Origin: Asterella californica
Taxonomy: Eukaryota; Streptophyta; Marchantiopsida; Marchantiales; Aytoniaceae
DNA: 64,000 nucleotides
Direction of reading: 5' to 3'
Assembly (NCBI GenBank): GCA_036924285.1
Contig: JAYKYS010000025.1
Span: 744,001 to 808,000, forward strand
The notes beneath the pieces are model-generated. The model saw only the letters and a program-made list of their open reading frames with translations. It was not told where the DNA came from and made no database searches. The first letter of the stretch is position 1; each line of letters begins with the position of its first letter. This document shows positions 1 to 30,147 of this stretch, piece by piece. Made by a program: the position numbers and the translations under genes.

Positions 1-371
1 TGACTTGGGGCGGACTTCCCATAAAGTCCAGGGTCCTAAACGGTGCCTCCAGCACACCTAGCGGCCCAACCGTCCGTGATGTCCGTCTGGGTCTAGCTTC
101 CCGAACAGTGGTCTAACCCGCCGACTCGTTCCCTAGTCTTGCCCCGGCCCTTACATCGTTCCTAAGTCTAGACGTCCAAGTCTAGATCGGAACGTGCCTT
201 GGAACTGGCCCAGCCATCACCTCATGCCCCCAGAGTCCGCCCGCCGAACCCTGGGGTCGGGTGACTCGTCCTGGCCCACCCAGGCATCGAGCCCCCCTCA
301 TATATACTTCTGGGGATCGGCGACCCCGCCCTCCTCTTTGGTCCTTGAAAATTATACCACAACCCGATTGT
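1..371 (-). mobile_element. LTR fragment of a Ty3/Gypsy-type retrotransposon (copy A, cut by window edge)
   Basis: This stretch aligns almost without gaps to about 50,245-50,616 and diverges from it right after the shared words ACCACAACCCGATT. The second copy lies next to a minus-strand gag, so both are read as LTR sequence in minus orientation. On the minus strand a TATATA box sits at about 300-306, in the same place as in the second copy. The left part of this LTR lies outside the window. Sequence from 372 to about 850 continues GC-rich without coding potential and may be more of the same element. Visible differences between the copies suggest roughly one base in eight, so they are not one recent insertion. 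Confidence 0.7.
300..306 (-). promoter_or_regulatory. TATA box of LTR copy A
   Basis: On the minus strand the bases read TATATATGAGGGGGGCTCG, and the same arrangement is kept in the second LTR copy at 50,543-50,549. A conserved TATA element inside an LTR is the expected transcription start signal. That this copy is active is not implied. Confidence 0.45.
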
Positions 372-858
372 GGTTCGGCCATAACTTCTAGCTCGGAGGT
401 CAGATCGAGGAGTGTTATATATCACTAGAAAGCTCTCGACGAGACCTTTCCAATGATACCTCACTCGCCTCGAGATCTTACGTGGAGCTCCGTCCACGAC
501 CCAAAACGTCCCTGGAGCTCCAACACTTAGCAGTTTTTCCGAAACCTGTGGTCCAGACCCAGGGACGAACCTTGTGGTTCGTCTGCGTCTCGGACCCATG
601 TCTCGGTCTCACGTCTCGGACCCACGTCTCAGACCTATGTCTGAGACTCATGTTTCAGCCCGTTCCCAGACTCACCCCCTTAGGTCAGCGTTCGTCTAGG
701 GCCCTCTTGGGGTAGACCCTTATGTCCTAACCCAAGGTTCTAACCTTGGTTCAGAGAACCACTTAGGGTTCATCTGATCCCGACTTCCCGGCCAAGCCGT
801 TAAGTCCTACTCGCAGCGTTCACAACCTAGCGCAAGTCCGCTAGGGTTCTGTTGTTTG

Positions 859-1278
859 CGTATGCGTCCGATCTTGAGAATGAGGGGCGCGACATTGATC
901 AAACGATTTCATCGACATATGCATCAAGGAGCTACACTTGAAAACGAGTTTGATAAGTACACATCAAAAGCACGAGTGAAAATCAAAAATACATTTGGTC
1001 ATTTGAAAGAAAGATGGACTATACTTCGTGACTGTCTTATGCGACTTGAGCAAGTGCCCAGAGTTATACTTGCATGTGGAGTGCTACATAACTTTGTGAT
1101 ATTACAAGGAGAGTCTTTATCTCATGATGTAGATCCGGTGGATGAACGACTGAATGCTGCACATCTACAACCTCTTCCTAGAACTGCAGCGGATAGAGTC
1201 AAGACACGAAAAAGAGAGATCGTGAGAGATGCATTGTTCAAGCAATTTTGTAGAACTCGTTTACGGTCTAATGCATAA
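859..1278 (+). pseudogene. PIF/Harbinger (DDE_Tnp_4-type) transposase, C-terminal part, catalytically broken
   Basis: The frame gives about 139 residues ending at TAA 1276-1278. The core NTFGHLKERW followed by VLHNFVI is the hallmark of the C-terminal catalytic block of PIF/Harbinger DDE transposases, which cut and paste DNA. In this family the residue three positions before the FG pair is the third catalytic acid (Glu). Here the triplet is AAA (Lys), which a single G-to-A change from GAA would produce. The N-terminal half with the first two acidic residues is absent: upstream sequence is unrelated GC-rich repeat. The next frame on the opposite strand converges on it, as in a two-gene PIF/Harbinger element. 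This is a dead remnant; the family call is strong and the start is arbitrary. Confidence 0.75.
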
Positions 1279-1289
1279 TCATATGTAGA

Positions 1290-1660
1290 TAGGAGAGATA
1301 TATGGATAAGAACTTGAGTTCTAGTTGTAGATGATAGTTGCGTTAGTCCTTGAGAATCTCCTCTCAGCAACTCAATCTCCAATCGATGAATCTCTAACAT
1401 CTGGACCATTAAATCGAGTCTGCGATCTTCTTGGTGTGCTCTTCTCTCGTTCGCTTTTTCTTGCATTTGAGTAAAGAGGTTCATGGACACTACAACGTTG
1501 TCGACATTGTTTTTGGAAAGGCTTTTCCTCTTCGTAACATTCATGTTTGGTTTTCCACTCACACCGAGTTGAAAACATGCTTTTCTTCTCGGAGTTTCTT
1601 CGACGTTCTCATATTTGTCAATAAATTTTTCTCTTCATTGATAACTCTTATCGGCGCTCT
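1290..1660 (-). pseudogene. Companion ORF of the PIF/Harbinger element (Myb/SANT-partner type C-terminus)
   Basis: The minus strand has an open, charged, helical reading frame with a Met at 1562 that includes the stretch HQEDRRLDLMVQMLEIHRLE. PIF/Harbinger elements carry a second protein, usually Myb/SANT-like, whose C-terminus is coiled and rich in Arg, Glu and Leu. The convergent position directly after the transposase fits this. I do not see the Myb domain itself. Another basic frame further up the minus strand (about 2111 down to 1905) may belong to the same gene but is not joined cleanly. The function is inferred from position and composition only. Confidence 0.4.
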
Positions 1661-2258
1661 CGCTAACTATGTGCGCTAAACTGACAATTCGGTTGTCTGG
1701 TTTTCTTTCAAGGTTTTGCTTATTTCTCCTCTGCCTATAGAAGGAGTCTTCTCTCGGAGTCGTACTTGGCGTTCTTCTAGTCGCACAGGTGGGAAACCGG
1801 ACAGACAACTTTCATCGCTGCTTGCCGCGCCTCTCGCGCGATTTACTTCTCTTGCTTTCAGTCTCGTTATCTCACGATTTTGTTTTCTCTTTCAGTGACA
1901 ATCAAGGCTCACGAAATAGCAGGATGTAATAGCCACGGATGACTTTGGCGTACATGATCATGCTGACACTACTGCGAGAGGAAGCTTCTACCGTTTGCTC
2001 TAATTTCTTTCGTTTCTTCCAATGTTTGGCATGTTCGTTTCTTCTACTCTTACGGAAGGGGAGTCTGTCTCCATACTTGGACATGTCAAGTACCTCATTT
2101 AGGTACTTCAATTCTTGCCCAGGTGGGACACATGTTTTTGTTCTCGCTTGAGAACGGGTACGTGAACCTTCTACCTTTTGTTATTGCTTGTGTATATGTT
2201 GTCTTCTTTTCGATGTCGCTTTCACTCCATGATGAGATGATTAGTCTTCGACGGGACC

Positions 2259-2468
2259 ATGTCCTTAGATGATGACATCCTGTTGCTTCTCATAGACTCC
2301 TTAGAGGATGTAGAGAGAGCAGACGAGGCCCTTTCTCCTCCCATAACAGTCAGAAGACAGTTCAGACGCAACAAGCGATTCGAGTCCCTTACCCACCGTC
2401 CAACAGAACTGCTTATTGGAAACTCTTCTTATTCTAGAGACTACTCCGAGGTCCCCATTCTACTCTAA
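2259..2468 (+). CDS. Unknown ORF with acidic/hydrophobic start
   Basis: This 69-residue frame opens with ATG and MSLDDDILLLLIDSLEDVE, then becomes basic (RRQFRRNKRF). A run of Asp followed by Leu is typical of the very N-terminus of many Harbinger-type transposases, but no transposase body follows; the next kilobase leads into the Rep-like relic. It could be an orphan transposase start, the start of the Rep gene, or chance. There is no evidence that it is expressed. Confidence 0.2.
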   Translation: MSLDDDILLLLIDSLEDVERADEALSPPITVRRQFRRNKRFESLTHRPTELLIGNSSYSRDYSEVPILL

Positions 2469-2870
2469 CAAACTGCCAATGATTAGTTTGACGATAGTGC
2501 AATGCATCTGACCCATTGTTATATTTACCTCGACCTGCAATACTCTACAACTACCATCAACTTCCTCCTCAAGTTCGATTATGTGAAGGTGGGCAAAACC
2601 TATTATCCATGCTCTTTGCACGTCGTGCCTATTGTAATTTTGGCTGGGTCATACCGGTTCTTCTCTTATTCGGAAGACAGAGTTTCACTGTACTTGCATG
2701 ACAGACGGTTTCGTATGTTTAGTTACCCAATCGTTTTTATCCACAAAGGTGATAGCAGACGTTCCACAGTGTAGTCCGCTTGTAGACTTATTAATCTTGC
2801 ATTTGCACTCAGCTTGACCAATCCAGATACCGATTCATTTGCCGTCATCACATGATCTTGGATCGACAGT

Positions 2871-3832
2871 ATGTCTCTATGGAGACAAGCAAGAGCAAGG
2901 ACACCAATGCTGGAGTTATTAGTGACAGTTTGTCAGACGGGGAGTGACCTTGAGCTTTCTTTCTTCCCACTCCTTTCTACTTTCTTGCGCAAGCAGTGTC
3001 TGTCAAGGATGTTTTTTGTTGAACGAGGAGTAGTCTCCTGCACTTGCATTTCCAAGGTGTTACGTCCATCCACGAGAAATCTTGTCTCGAGGTGAAAAAG
3101 AAATTACTCCAGTCCATCTAATCCGTTTACTAATTACAAAGACACTTGGATGGGATCAGCAACGTCCGATTGGCGTCGAGATTTGCGTGAAGCAACTCTC
3201 TAACAAAGGATTGCACACATTTGTGGGCATGGTTGGGTACTGTTTAAAAGATGAGAAACTGCAGCATCATCATGCCGTGATGAAGAACATCATTGAGAGT
3301 ATGGTGGCTGACGGTAAAGAGTTGTTTATGTTGTTAGGAGCTGCAGATACAAAAAACCGCGTTGAGCTGACTTACATGAATATTTTACCCAGGGCACTCC
3401 AATTTAACAAGTACAAACGCTCACACTCGCTCTCCAAAACTTTGTCTCGTTGTCTTCGTCAGATGCTGCTTTCAAGGAAGTACTCAGCTTCACCTAGACG
3501 GATCATGCAAGCATGTATACAGAAGAAACGATGAAAGTCTTTCATCATATCCAAACAGATCACACTGGAAGACATCAATAACATTTCTTTCATATTGATA
3601 ACAGACGATGCTCACATTGCAGCTGTAGGTACTTCGAAGCGCGGACAAACGAGACAGAGGAAGCAGCCGACGTCGAGCAACGGATCAACGAGAAAGAGAA
3701 AAGAGCCGAGACGGACCAGACAATCCTCCAAGACGGAGAACAGCACCGAACTTTGTCAGATTTCATCTCTCTCGTCTATATTCTGTTGAGATCTGACGGC
3801 TATGACGAGAATCAGCCCATCGAAGTGGAGTA
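2871..3832 (+). pseudogene. HUH-endonuclease Rep-like protein, broken by frameshifts and one stop (replitron-like relic)
   Basis: Three signatures occur in the right order and spacing for a Rep nuclease. FFVERG (about 3013-3030) is followed within a few residues by HLHFQG (3041-3058), an HUH motif with paired histidines. About 60 codons later comes HTFVGMVGYCLKDE (about 3215-3256), whose YxxK carries the usual catalytic tyrosine. These enzymes nick and rejoin single-stranded DNA to start rolling-circle replication or transposition. The signatures lie in different frames: frame 3 to frame 2 near 3030, then frame 2 to frame 1 near 3085. One TGA stop falls at 3532-3534, followed by TLEDINNISF in the same frame. 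The acidic tail (ending TAA 3832) lies in yet another frame. This is a pseudogene. It resembles eukaryotic HUH elements of the replitron kind from memory of their pattern; the exact family is inference. Confidence 0.6.
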
Positions 3833-4719
3833 ATAACGTAAATAGAACAAAGCAAAGTAAAAACGTAACTAGCAATGTGACCGTCATATGATACATCGCA
3901 ATGACCACTTCTTTTTCCAATCTGTACACCATTTATATGTAGTCTATTCTGTTGCCTACACAGAGGACAGTGAGCGCTGTTTTCCTTTGTACACCATCTA
4001 CATGTACAAACTTCAGTTACCACTGAATAAATATCATAATGCTTCATTACAAGAGTGTGCATTCTACTCTACTGTACTTCGGAGCAGGTTGCGAGCACTA
4101 TTTTAATTGTATTGCTCCAGAAAAAAAGTTCTGTTGCAGCGTCTGTAAGCTTTGGTTGTAAGTATTTTACACTTTCGTAAACGGACCATTTCCAGCTCCC
4201 AAGCTAAGGCACTCGACGCGGTCATTTCGGTCCTCTCAAACACCTGGAGCACGAAAACTATTTGACAGCTAACGTGGCATGTCCGCATAACACTGTAAGC
4301 AATGAATAAGCATTCCCAAGGTCGGAGGTAACTGAGAGCGGAAACTGCAAAGAATACTTCCCTCTGGAACTTTTGACTGGACGTTATCAGTTTACGACAC
4401 AACATGGTTTTCTCAGGAGACTGCTTCAGGTGCAGACTCGGCCGCTTCCGGGAGCCTCTTCTTCTCAGCTGGGCTTCTTTTATGTTAATGTTGTCAAAAA
4501 CTGATTTTTAACAAATAAATAATGTTTAATCGAAAATTGAAGTTAAATAATTGTTAAATGTTAATTCTTTAGAGAATAGCGAAAACGTCCATAGAGAATT
4601 CATAATTGAAACGTAAGGAAGGAGGTTACAAGGAAGACAATATACCAATAAAAAAAGTACATAAATAAATATAGTAGTTTATCATCTAATCCTTTTGGAC
4701 AGAAAGATGAGGTAATAAA

Positions 4720-4799
4720 GATGAGGTAATAAAGTAAGCTTGCTGCACTTCTCCATCCGAAGATGGAAGAGTGCAGCTAGCTTACTTTATTACCTCATC
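4720..4799. repeat. Near-perfect hairpin, 38-nt arms, 4-base loop
   Basis: The arms 4720-4757 and 4762-4799 are complementary with three mismatches around a CGAA loop. The outer ends read GATGAGGTAATAAAGTAAGC and its complement. The left outer words occur once more just upstream at 4706-4719. The shape fits a very short MITE-like foldback or solo inverted repeat. Its outermost word (TTATTACCT on one strand) recurs at the ends of the hairpins near 36.5, 39.0 and 52.2 kb. Confidence 0.8.
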
Positions 4800-4800
4800 T

Positions 4801-4820
4801 TCCATCTTCGGATGGAAGAG
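4801..4820. repeat. Small hairpin with TTCG loop next to the 4720-4799 foldback
   Basis: CTTCCATC and GATGGAAG pair perfectly around TTCG directly after the larger hairpin and are followed by AGGTGAATAATG. The layout GGAAGAGG(A)TGAATA after a small hairpin also occurs at 52.2 and 54.5 kb, so this may belong to a dispersed family. Confidence 0.55.
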
Positions 4821-4929
4821 GTGAATAATGAGCAACACGAGTGAGTTATAAGGTAGCCATAAGAAAGTATAAACTTATATATTTTTTGTTTTGATTTATT
4901 TTCAAATCTCTTTTCGCAGCAGTGTGCTG

Positions 4930-4990
4930 CTGCCCTTGCATAGCTTGAATCCCCTCGGCAAGAGGATTCGAACCCACGCCGACCGGGCTA
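4930..4990 (-). repeat. tRNA-like B-box relic, possible SINE fragment
   Basis: On the minus strand the words GTGGGTTCGAATCC form an excellent internal B box of a tRNA-type promoter, preceded by GTAGCCCGGTCGGC. I cannot build a full cloverleaf: no convincing acceptor stem or A box was placed. A tRNA-derived SINE or tRNA pseudogene is the likeliest explanation. Confidence 0.35.
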
Positions 4991-7476
4991 CAGGCAGATG
5001 GAGTTATAAAGTGTAAACTCTATAAAGATGTTCAAGAAAATAAAATCAAACGTAGAGAAAGAAGTTAGCAAAAGAGTGAGAAAAAGAGAGCTCGGGAGAT
5101 ATTTTTACAAGATTGAGAGAAAACAAGTCTAATGAACGAACTTTCAAGAAAGAGAGACTAGGATAAAGTGAATAATACATGAAAATCAATACGTTTTTCC
5201 AAAGTGGAAGAAGAAGATCAATGCAAAAGTGTCAAGAAAGGTCAAGAAAGGTATCAAGTTCATATTTGCGTCAAAGATAGTTTGGGTTGGAGTAATATCA
5301 TTTCCATGAGGTGGTAAGGTCAGTTGTTTCAAGTTAGTTAAGAGGAGAGACAACAAGAGATAACTGAAAGTTTCGTGAAAGTTTACTATCTAATTTTACG
5401 CTGAGGATAGTTGGATATAATATATGATTAACTATTTTATCTATTTTATTAACTATTTATGTCATCTATATACAATAAATACTTAATTATCTATGAGGAT
5501 TCACATGGATTGCATAGCAATTCACAGTGACCGGAATTCCTCTAGTAGTTTGTATGAACAAAGTTATAATATTCAAGTGTAAAGTTTTAATCATGTTGTC
5601 TTCTGCTTGCTTGTCTCTTTATATTATATTTGTGCCTGTAAATGTCGGATTTTGTAATTACCCCATATGACTTGATTGTGTAGAGAGGTAAACCATGTGA
5701 GCATACTCACAAGATCTTTCCTTTCATCACACCACTCCCTTTCCACAATGTTGTATGGTAAAATTAGATACTCTTCCTTTTTTGTCCTACATACCTAAGT
5801 AATTCTAGGCATTAGTTCACCATCGTTTTGAGTTGATCGGTTGTGCAGAATCTCTTTACTCTTTATGAGAGATGGAGATCTTACTCTTCTAGCATTGTTT
5901 ATAGATTCTAATGCCGGTAAGCTGTAACAAGTACCCTTAAGAACGTAATCTCGTCCACATTTTTATCATACGATCTGACCTTACATTTTCATAGAGTTTT
6001 GCTTGTTGTTGTGGGACCGGACTGTCTACATCAAGAATTCATAGTTGCCAGACTACCACGTAGCAGCTTTGTGATGTGTTCATATGGAGGTTCACATGAG
6101 TTCGAACTCGTGATCAACTTGATCAACTGTGCATGATGTTTGTTCTCGAACATATCATGATCACATATTTTATCACTGATGTCGTTTGAGCACATGAGAG
6201 AAACAGTAGAGGTTTTCCTAAAAAGATATATGAAATCTATAGGGAAACTTACACATATCCGTAAGAGACTTACACCTTATAAGCAAACTGTTAAGTATCA
6301 TAAGTTCATGCATCCAAAGGAAATTACATATAATGAACTAACCGTTAAATTCCCTAAAATCACATTTGAAAAAGAGTCAAGCTTTTAGAAAATGCGATCT
6401 TCAATTAAAACATCAACCCGTCAATCAAACTATCAAGTAGTATGAGTTACAATTTGTGTTTGGACTGAAGGACTTTACGTAAGTAAAACCACCTTAAACA
6501 TTGAGTTTGTGATCTAATAGGTTCATTCCTTGACTGCCGCGTTAGGACTAATCCTTACCAACCAATTTCTGTTTTATAACTATCATATCCCTCTACAAAA
6601 TAATAAAAATGCAGTTACAAATATTTCATATCCCTCTAGAGCGTGAGTTGGAACTTAGCTAACACAACATTATATAAAATAAAGGGTATTGTATAATACT
6701 CTCCTAAATAATAGCTTCTAAACCCATACCATTATGGAGAAAAAGAGAGTGATTTCCCGGGGAGTCTATTAGAACTTGAGCTCCTGACTTACCGACCACG
6801 CCGGAATTCTATCGACAATACAAGCATACCAAACAATGTAAGCAATAAACTACAAAACATTTTTTGTTTATTATTAATACATGCAAGTAAACATAAAATG
6901 CCTTAAAATATTTGAATTTAATGCTCATTGCCCCCTCCGTTCAGACCATCTTCATCAAGGGCACCTAAGTCACAAAACATGAGCAGTGCAAGAAGTGTCA
7001 TATCTTCTCTATGAATTGACAAATAGACGTCCGAACTTACTGGATATATCGAACGTATTCAAGAGTGTAGATGAGAACAGTGAGAGACACGAAGCTGCTT
7101 GTTTCCTGTAGAACAGCAACTGCCACCGTAGTGTGGAAACGATCTACTGAACGATGTTCTCAGCAGGCTGCAGGCCTTGCACATACGTAAGGCTAGCGGC
7201 AATAGGGAAGAGTGGAGACAGTAGAGAAGACCAATGTACTCATGTCGTTACCAAATGATTTTGAATAGGATGTTAGTGTGCTCTGGCGGTTGTCGAGAAA
7301 GGAACAAGAAACAGCAGACGTTCGTCTCGTTTGCTGGCGGGAAAGCATGGTGGAAGGCGCAGACGCGATAATGCAGCTGCTTGGCGTTGTAAAAGGGGTT
7401 TTAGGTGGGCTTTGTCTAGGGCTTTCAAATCCCCAGAAGTCGTGAAGGAGTACATTGGTTCTTGCGAGAAAGGGCG

Positions 7477-20857
<13,381 letters not shown>

Positions 20858-22429
20858 ATTAGATAAGTGAATTTGCGTTGTCATCAACATATCTGCCAGC
20901 ATCTATTCAGCGGGATCCTCAGAAGGAAATATTAAACGAGAAGCATTGATTGGATGGTTGAACATATGTGTGCCATACACACGGCGGATCTGCCGTAATG
21001 TCAAAAGAAATTGTTCAAGAGGGGAGAAGAATTTGCTACGTGGGATGCGGCTGATACAAGTGAACCATGTGACGTCGGACGTCCGACTTCGCAGCTTGGA
21101 AAACTGATGAAAAACAAGAAATACGTGCAGAATTACTTCAGTCACGGGGTTCTGCAGTGATTCTCTTCTAACTATTTACTTGCTCACAGCCCTTTCGCCA
21201 CAGGTGTCTGAGGAGAGGACACCATGAGGAAACGTCGTAGACTTGCACGTACAGAACTGCACGCTTCTCTATGTGTACGGCGAAAGTTTCAGTTTCAGTT
21301 TCAGTGAGCCTATCTACATGGCTTCTTAATTTTCTTGGGCGCAAATACCGATCCTGCTAAATTTCTACCTGCGGTAAGAAACCTATCCCAAGTACGGCGG
21401 AAGAGTCGGTGGAAATGCCCTAAACAAATAGAGGTTTTAGGCATTGTTACCAGGATCCACGTATAAAATGCAGCACTATACCCAAAATAGAAACGCGAAG
21501 GGTTTCTAACCTGTTGTGAGTAAACCGATAATGGTCCTGTTAGTCCCAAACAGTGGAATAGAAATGATTTCCAGCGCGAGAAGCATCAGTAACAAATAAA
21601 GCTTACCAAGAGTCAAAGTTGGGTTATGTTGGCACGTTAGGGACTGTTTTGGTAAATAACCCGCGGACAAACTGACCTGAATTTTGCCTCGCAAGCGTCG
21701 AGTATATCTTTGTATATACTTTGTATATGATGTCAAACCGTTACTAAAATTGCTGTCGTCCACGCGTCGTCATGAGGGGTGCAGCCTCCTTTACGCGGTT
21801 GGGAGATGCATGCACGAGGTATTAATTCCGTTTTGCGAGTGGAAACCTTCAGTGGTGATCATCAACAGCAGGTCTTTCTGTCATTTAGCTTTTGGCGGCA
21901 GGATCATGTCCAAGGAGACACGGTTGCATCCATCCTTTCTACCGTCGTGGTAGGTATTTGTGAGCTCTGCCCGATTTATGTCTTCCTTCCGCCGTACTCG
22001 GCACTTCCTTTTGTCCACACTCAACATACCAGAAGAAAGTCTGACAACATGAAATAAGACATTGGTGCTCATACTGCTGATTGAGCTCTTTTGTGTCTAA
22101 ATTACTTTCGATTGAGGGATGTTGTCGTGGCAGGACCAGTATTTCCTAGCCATGGCTCTAAACGTTGTCTGCATTTGCTCATGGACGGGCAAGAAGTTGG
22201 AGGGATCATACTGTGTAGAGTAATGCCTGCGAATGTGGGGGTTCCGGTTGTAAGAGTCTTCCGATTTCAATTCTCGCCTCGGGAAAGAGAAACCGCTATT
22301 ACTGTGGGAATCCCCCAGTGTTCCGGGCATAGGCAGCGTTATATGTTTTCGGATTAGGGGTTTCACGAATACGAGTACGTTGTTCAAATTTCAAATTCTG
22401 GAGTGGCATTACAGTTTCCAGTGAGCTAA

Positions 22430-22585
22430 CGTTTTGGAGTGGATTTAACGTTCTTGGGAAAACATACATTGAGCTCTCGAATTTATAACCACTATAAAAT
22501 ACAATCACGTTTTGGAGTGAACTCAACGTTTTTGGATAAACATACAATGAGTTCTCGGATATACCACGATAAAATACAAACGAGT
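22430..22585. repeat. 78-bp tandem repeat, two copies
   Basis: The unit begins CGTTTTGGAGTG at 22,430 and again at 22,508. Each is followed by an AACGTT word, then AACATACA(T/A)TGAG, a CTCG word and a TAAAATACAA word. The copies differ at several positions. Confidence 0.75.
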
Positions 22586-22930
22586 GAGATTTCGAATCCA
22601 AAATGTTTTACGGAGAACAGATTGACTTTGAACGAACAGTTCCCCACGAATCGGAGCTCGGATCTCCTAACGTTGTACAGTTTGCTTTTCTACTGTTCCG
22701 GGAGAAAACTGACTTCGTAAGCCTGCAAATCCCAGCACTCCAACGCAAAACAAGCTACACTTGGAAGTTCTCACCCTCACGTAGTCGGAACAAATTGCAC
22801 AGTACAGCTTTTAAGCTGACTGTTCTCCCTGGACGGGGACTCTGAATGGCAATTCTTTCTATTCCTGCGGGAAGTGTTTAGAACCTCGTTCAAGCTTCAA
22901 ACCATGAAGTTCAGGATCTTGTGATCGGTT

Positions 22931-23181
22931 CTCGGTTTTCAAATCTACGAGCACAAGATGCTCTTCTCCACTTTTGCCAAAGAGCTTCAGTAAACGGAGG
23001 GAAGGATGAGCAGCTTCTCAGTTTTCAAATCTAGGAGGACAAGATGCTAATCTCCACTTTTGCCAAAGAGCTTCAGCAAAAGGAGAGAAGCATGAGCACG
23101 TTCTCAGTTTTAAAATCTAGGAGGACAAAATGCTATTCTCCACTTTTGCCAAAGATCTTCAGCAAAGAGGGAAGCATGAGC
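22931..23181. repeat. 86-bp tandem repeat, three copies
   Basis: Units begin CTC(G/A)GTTTTCAAATCTA at 22,931, 23,017 and 23,103. All contain CTCCACTTTTGCCAAAGA and end in GATGAGCA or CATGAGCA. The last unit is shortened by a few bases. The tract sits about 600 bases upstream of the helicase start codon. Confidence 0.85.
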
Positions 23182-23753
23182 AGAGATGGCGACATATCCG
23201 TGGTCAGTTCATTACGGACATTGGATCGTAGGTGGGATGAGGCATTGAATTCTTCAACTGATGGACAGGCATCTACGCATAATATCCAACGTAAAGTCGG
23301 ACGATCATACATAATTTTCTTATGGAGGTAAGGAGATTGGTAAAATAGCAGTCAGTGCAAACGCTCACCACTTGTTACAAGCCAGTGTCGGGGGAGACCA
23401 GGTCACGTAACCATGCCTGCTATATCTCGCCCCGCATCGAGCGCTCACCTCTTCATTTCACTCCCTGATTATCTCCGGGCTCAAGCTTGAACGAGTTGGC
23501 TCCACGGTGTCAACGGACGTTGAGCAGTGCAGAATCTGGAGATACTGTTGGAGGTGGCTGAAGAATTCAGTCAGAGCTAACTGCGTCAGCGAGTTCTGTC
23601 GGATGCATTGCAGGCCTTGTTGTCTTGGACATTTCGAATGTTTCTTAGTTGATGACCAGCGGACAGGCGATCGTCCCGTGATCGTGTAAGTTGGAAGGTA
23701 ATCGCCAACAGAAGAGTAGAAGAAGAGGCGGGTTTCTTCTTGGCTTGGAGGAG

Positions 23754-30147
<6,394 letters not shown>

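Larger units (their letters stand above)
3840..7476. other. AT-rich intergenic region without a supported gene
   Basis: Both strands show only short frames. The segment 4170-4245 reads SSSQAKALDAVISVLSNT on the plus strand, which faintly recalls the entry motif of Pif1-type helicases but runs into a stop. The rest is AT-rich with a strong hairpin at 4720-4820 and a tRNA-like promoter relic at 4930-4990. From 5,000 to 7,460 I see nothing with coding character. The promoter and 5' untranslated region of the cofactor D gene must lie near its right end, but no clear TATA box was identified. Confidence 0.6.
20858..23753. other. Intergenic region between TBCD and the DEAH helicase
   Basis: No frame here reads as a convincing protein. 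It should contain the cofactor D 3' end and the helicase promoter. Two tandem-repeat tracts are present (22,430-22,585 and 22,931-23,181). Short frames on both strands look like chance, and some are products of the tandem repeats. Confidence 0.65.

Noticed and set aside
3595..3620. ITDDAHIAA on the plus strand looks like a reverse-transcriptase YxDD motif.
   Set aside because: The flanking sequence fits the C-terminal part of the Rep-like relic (TLEDINNISF just before it), and no other reverse-transcriptase motif is near. A better xxDD motif with context lies at 32,640-32,660 on the minus strand.
3763..4062. A minus-strand frame with several Cys pairs (CTCRWC, CPLC) suggests a zinc finger.
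   Set aside because: The cysteine-rich part lies across a local DNA repeat (GTACACCAT words) and the spacing matches no finger I know.
22097..22601. Minus-strand frames with repeated SLQNV and LYVYPKTL words.
   Set aside because: The internal repetition is explained by the 78-bp tandem DNA repeat, not by a protein repeat family.
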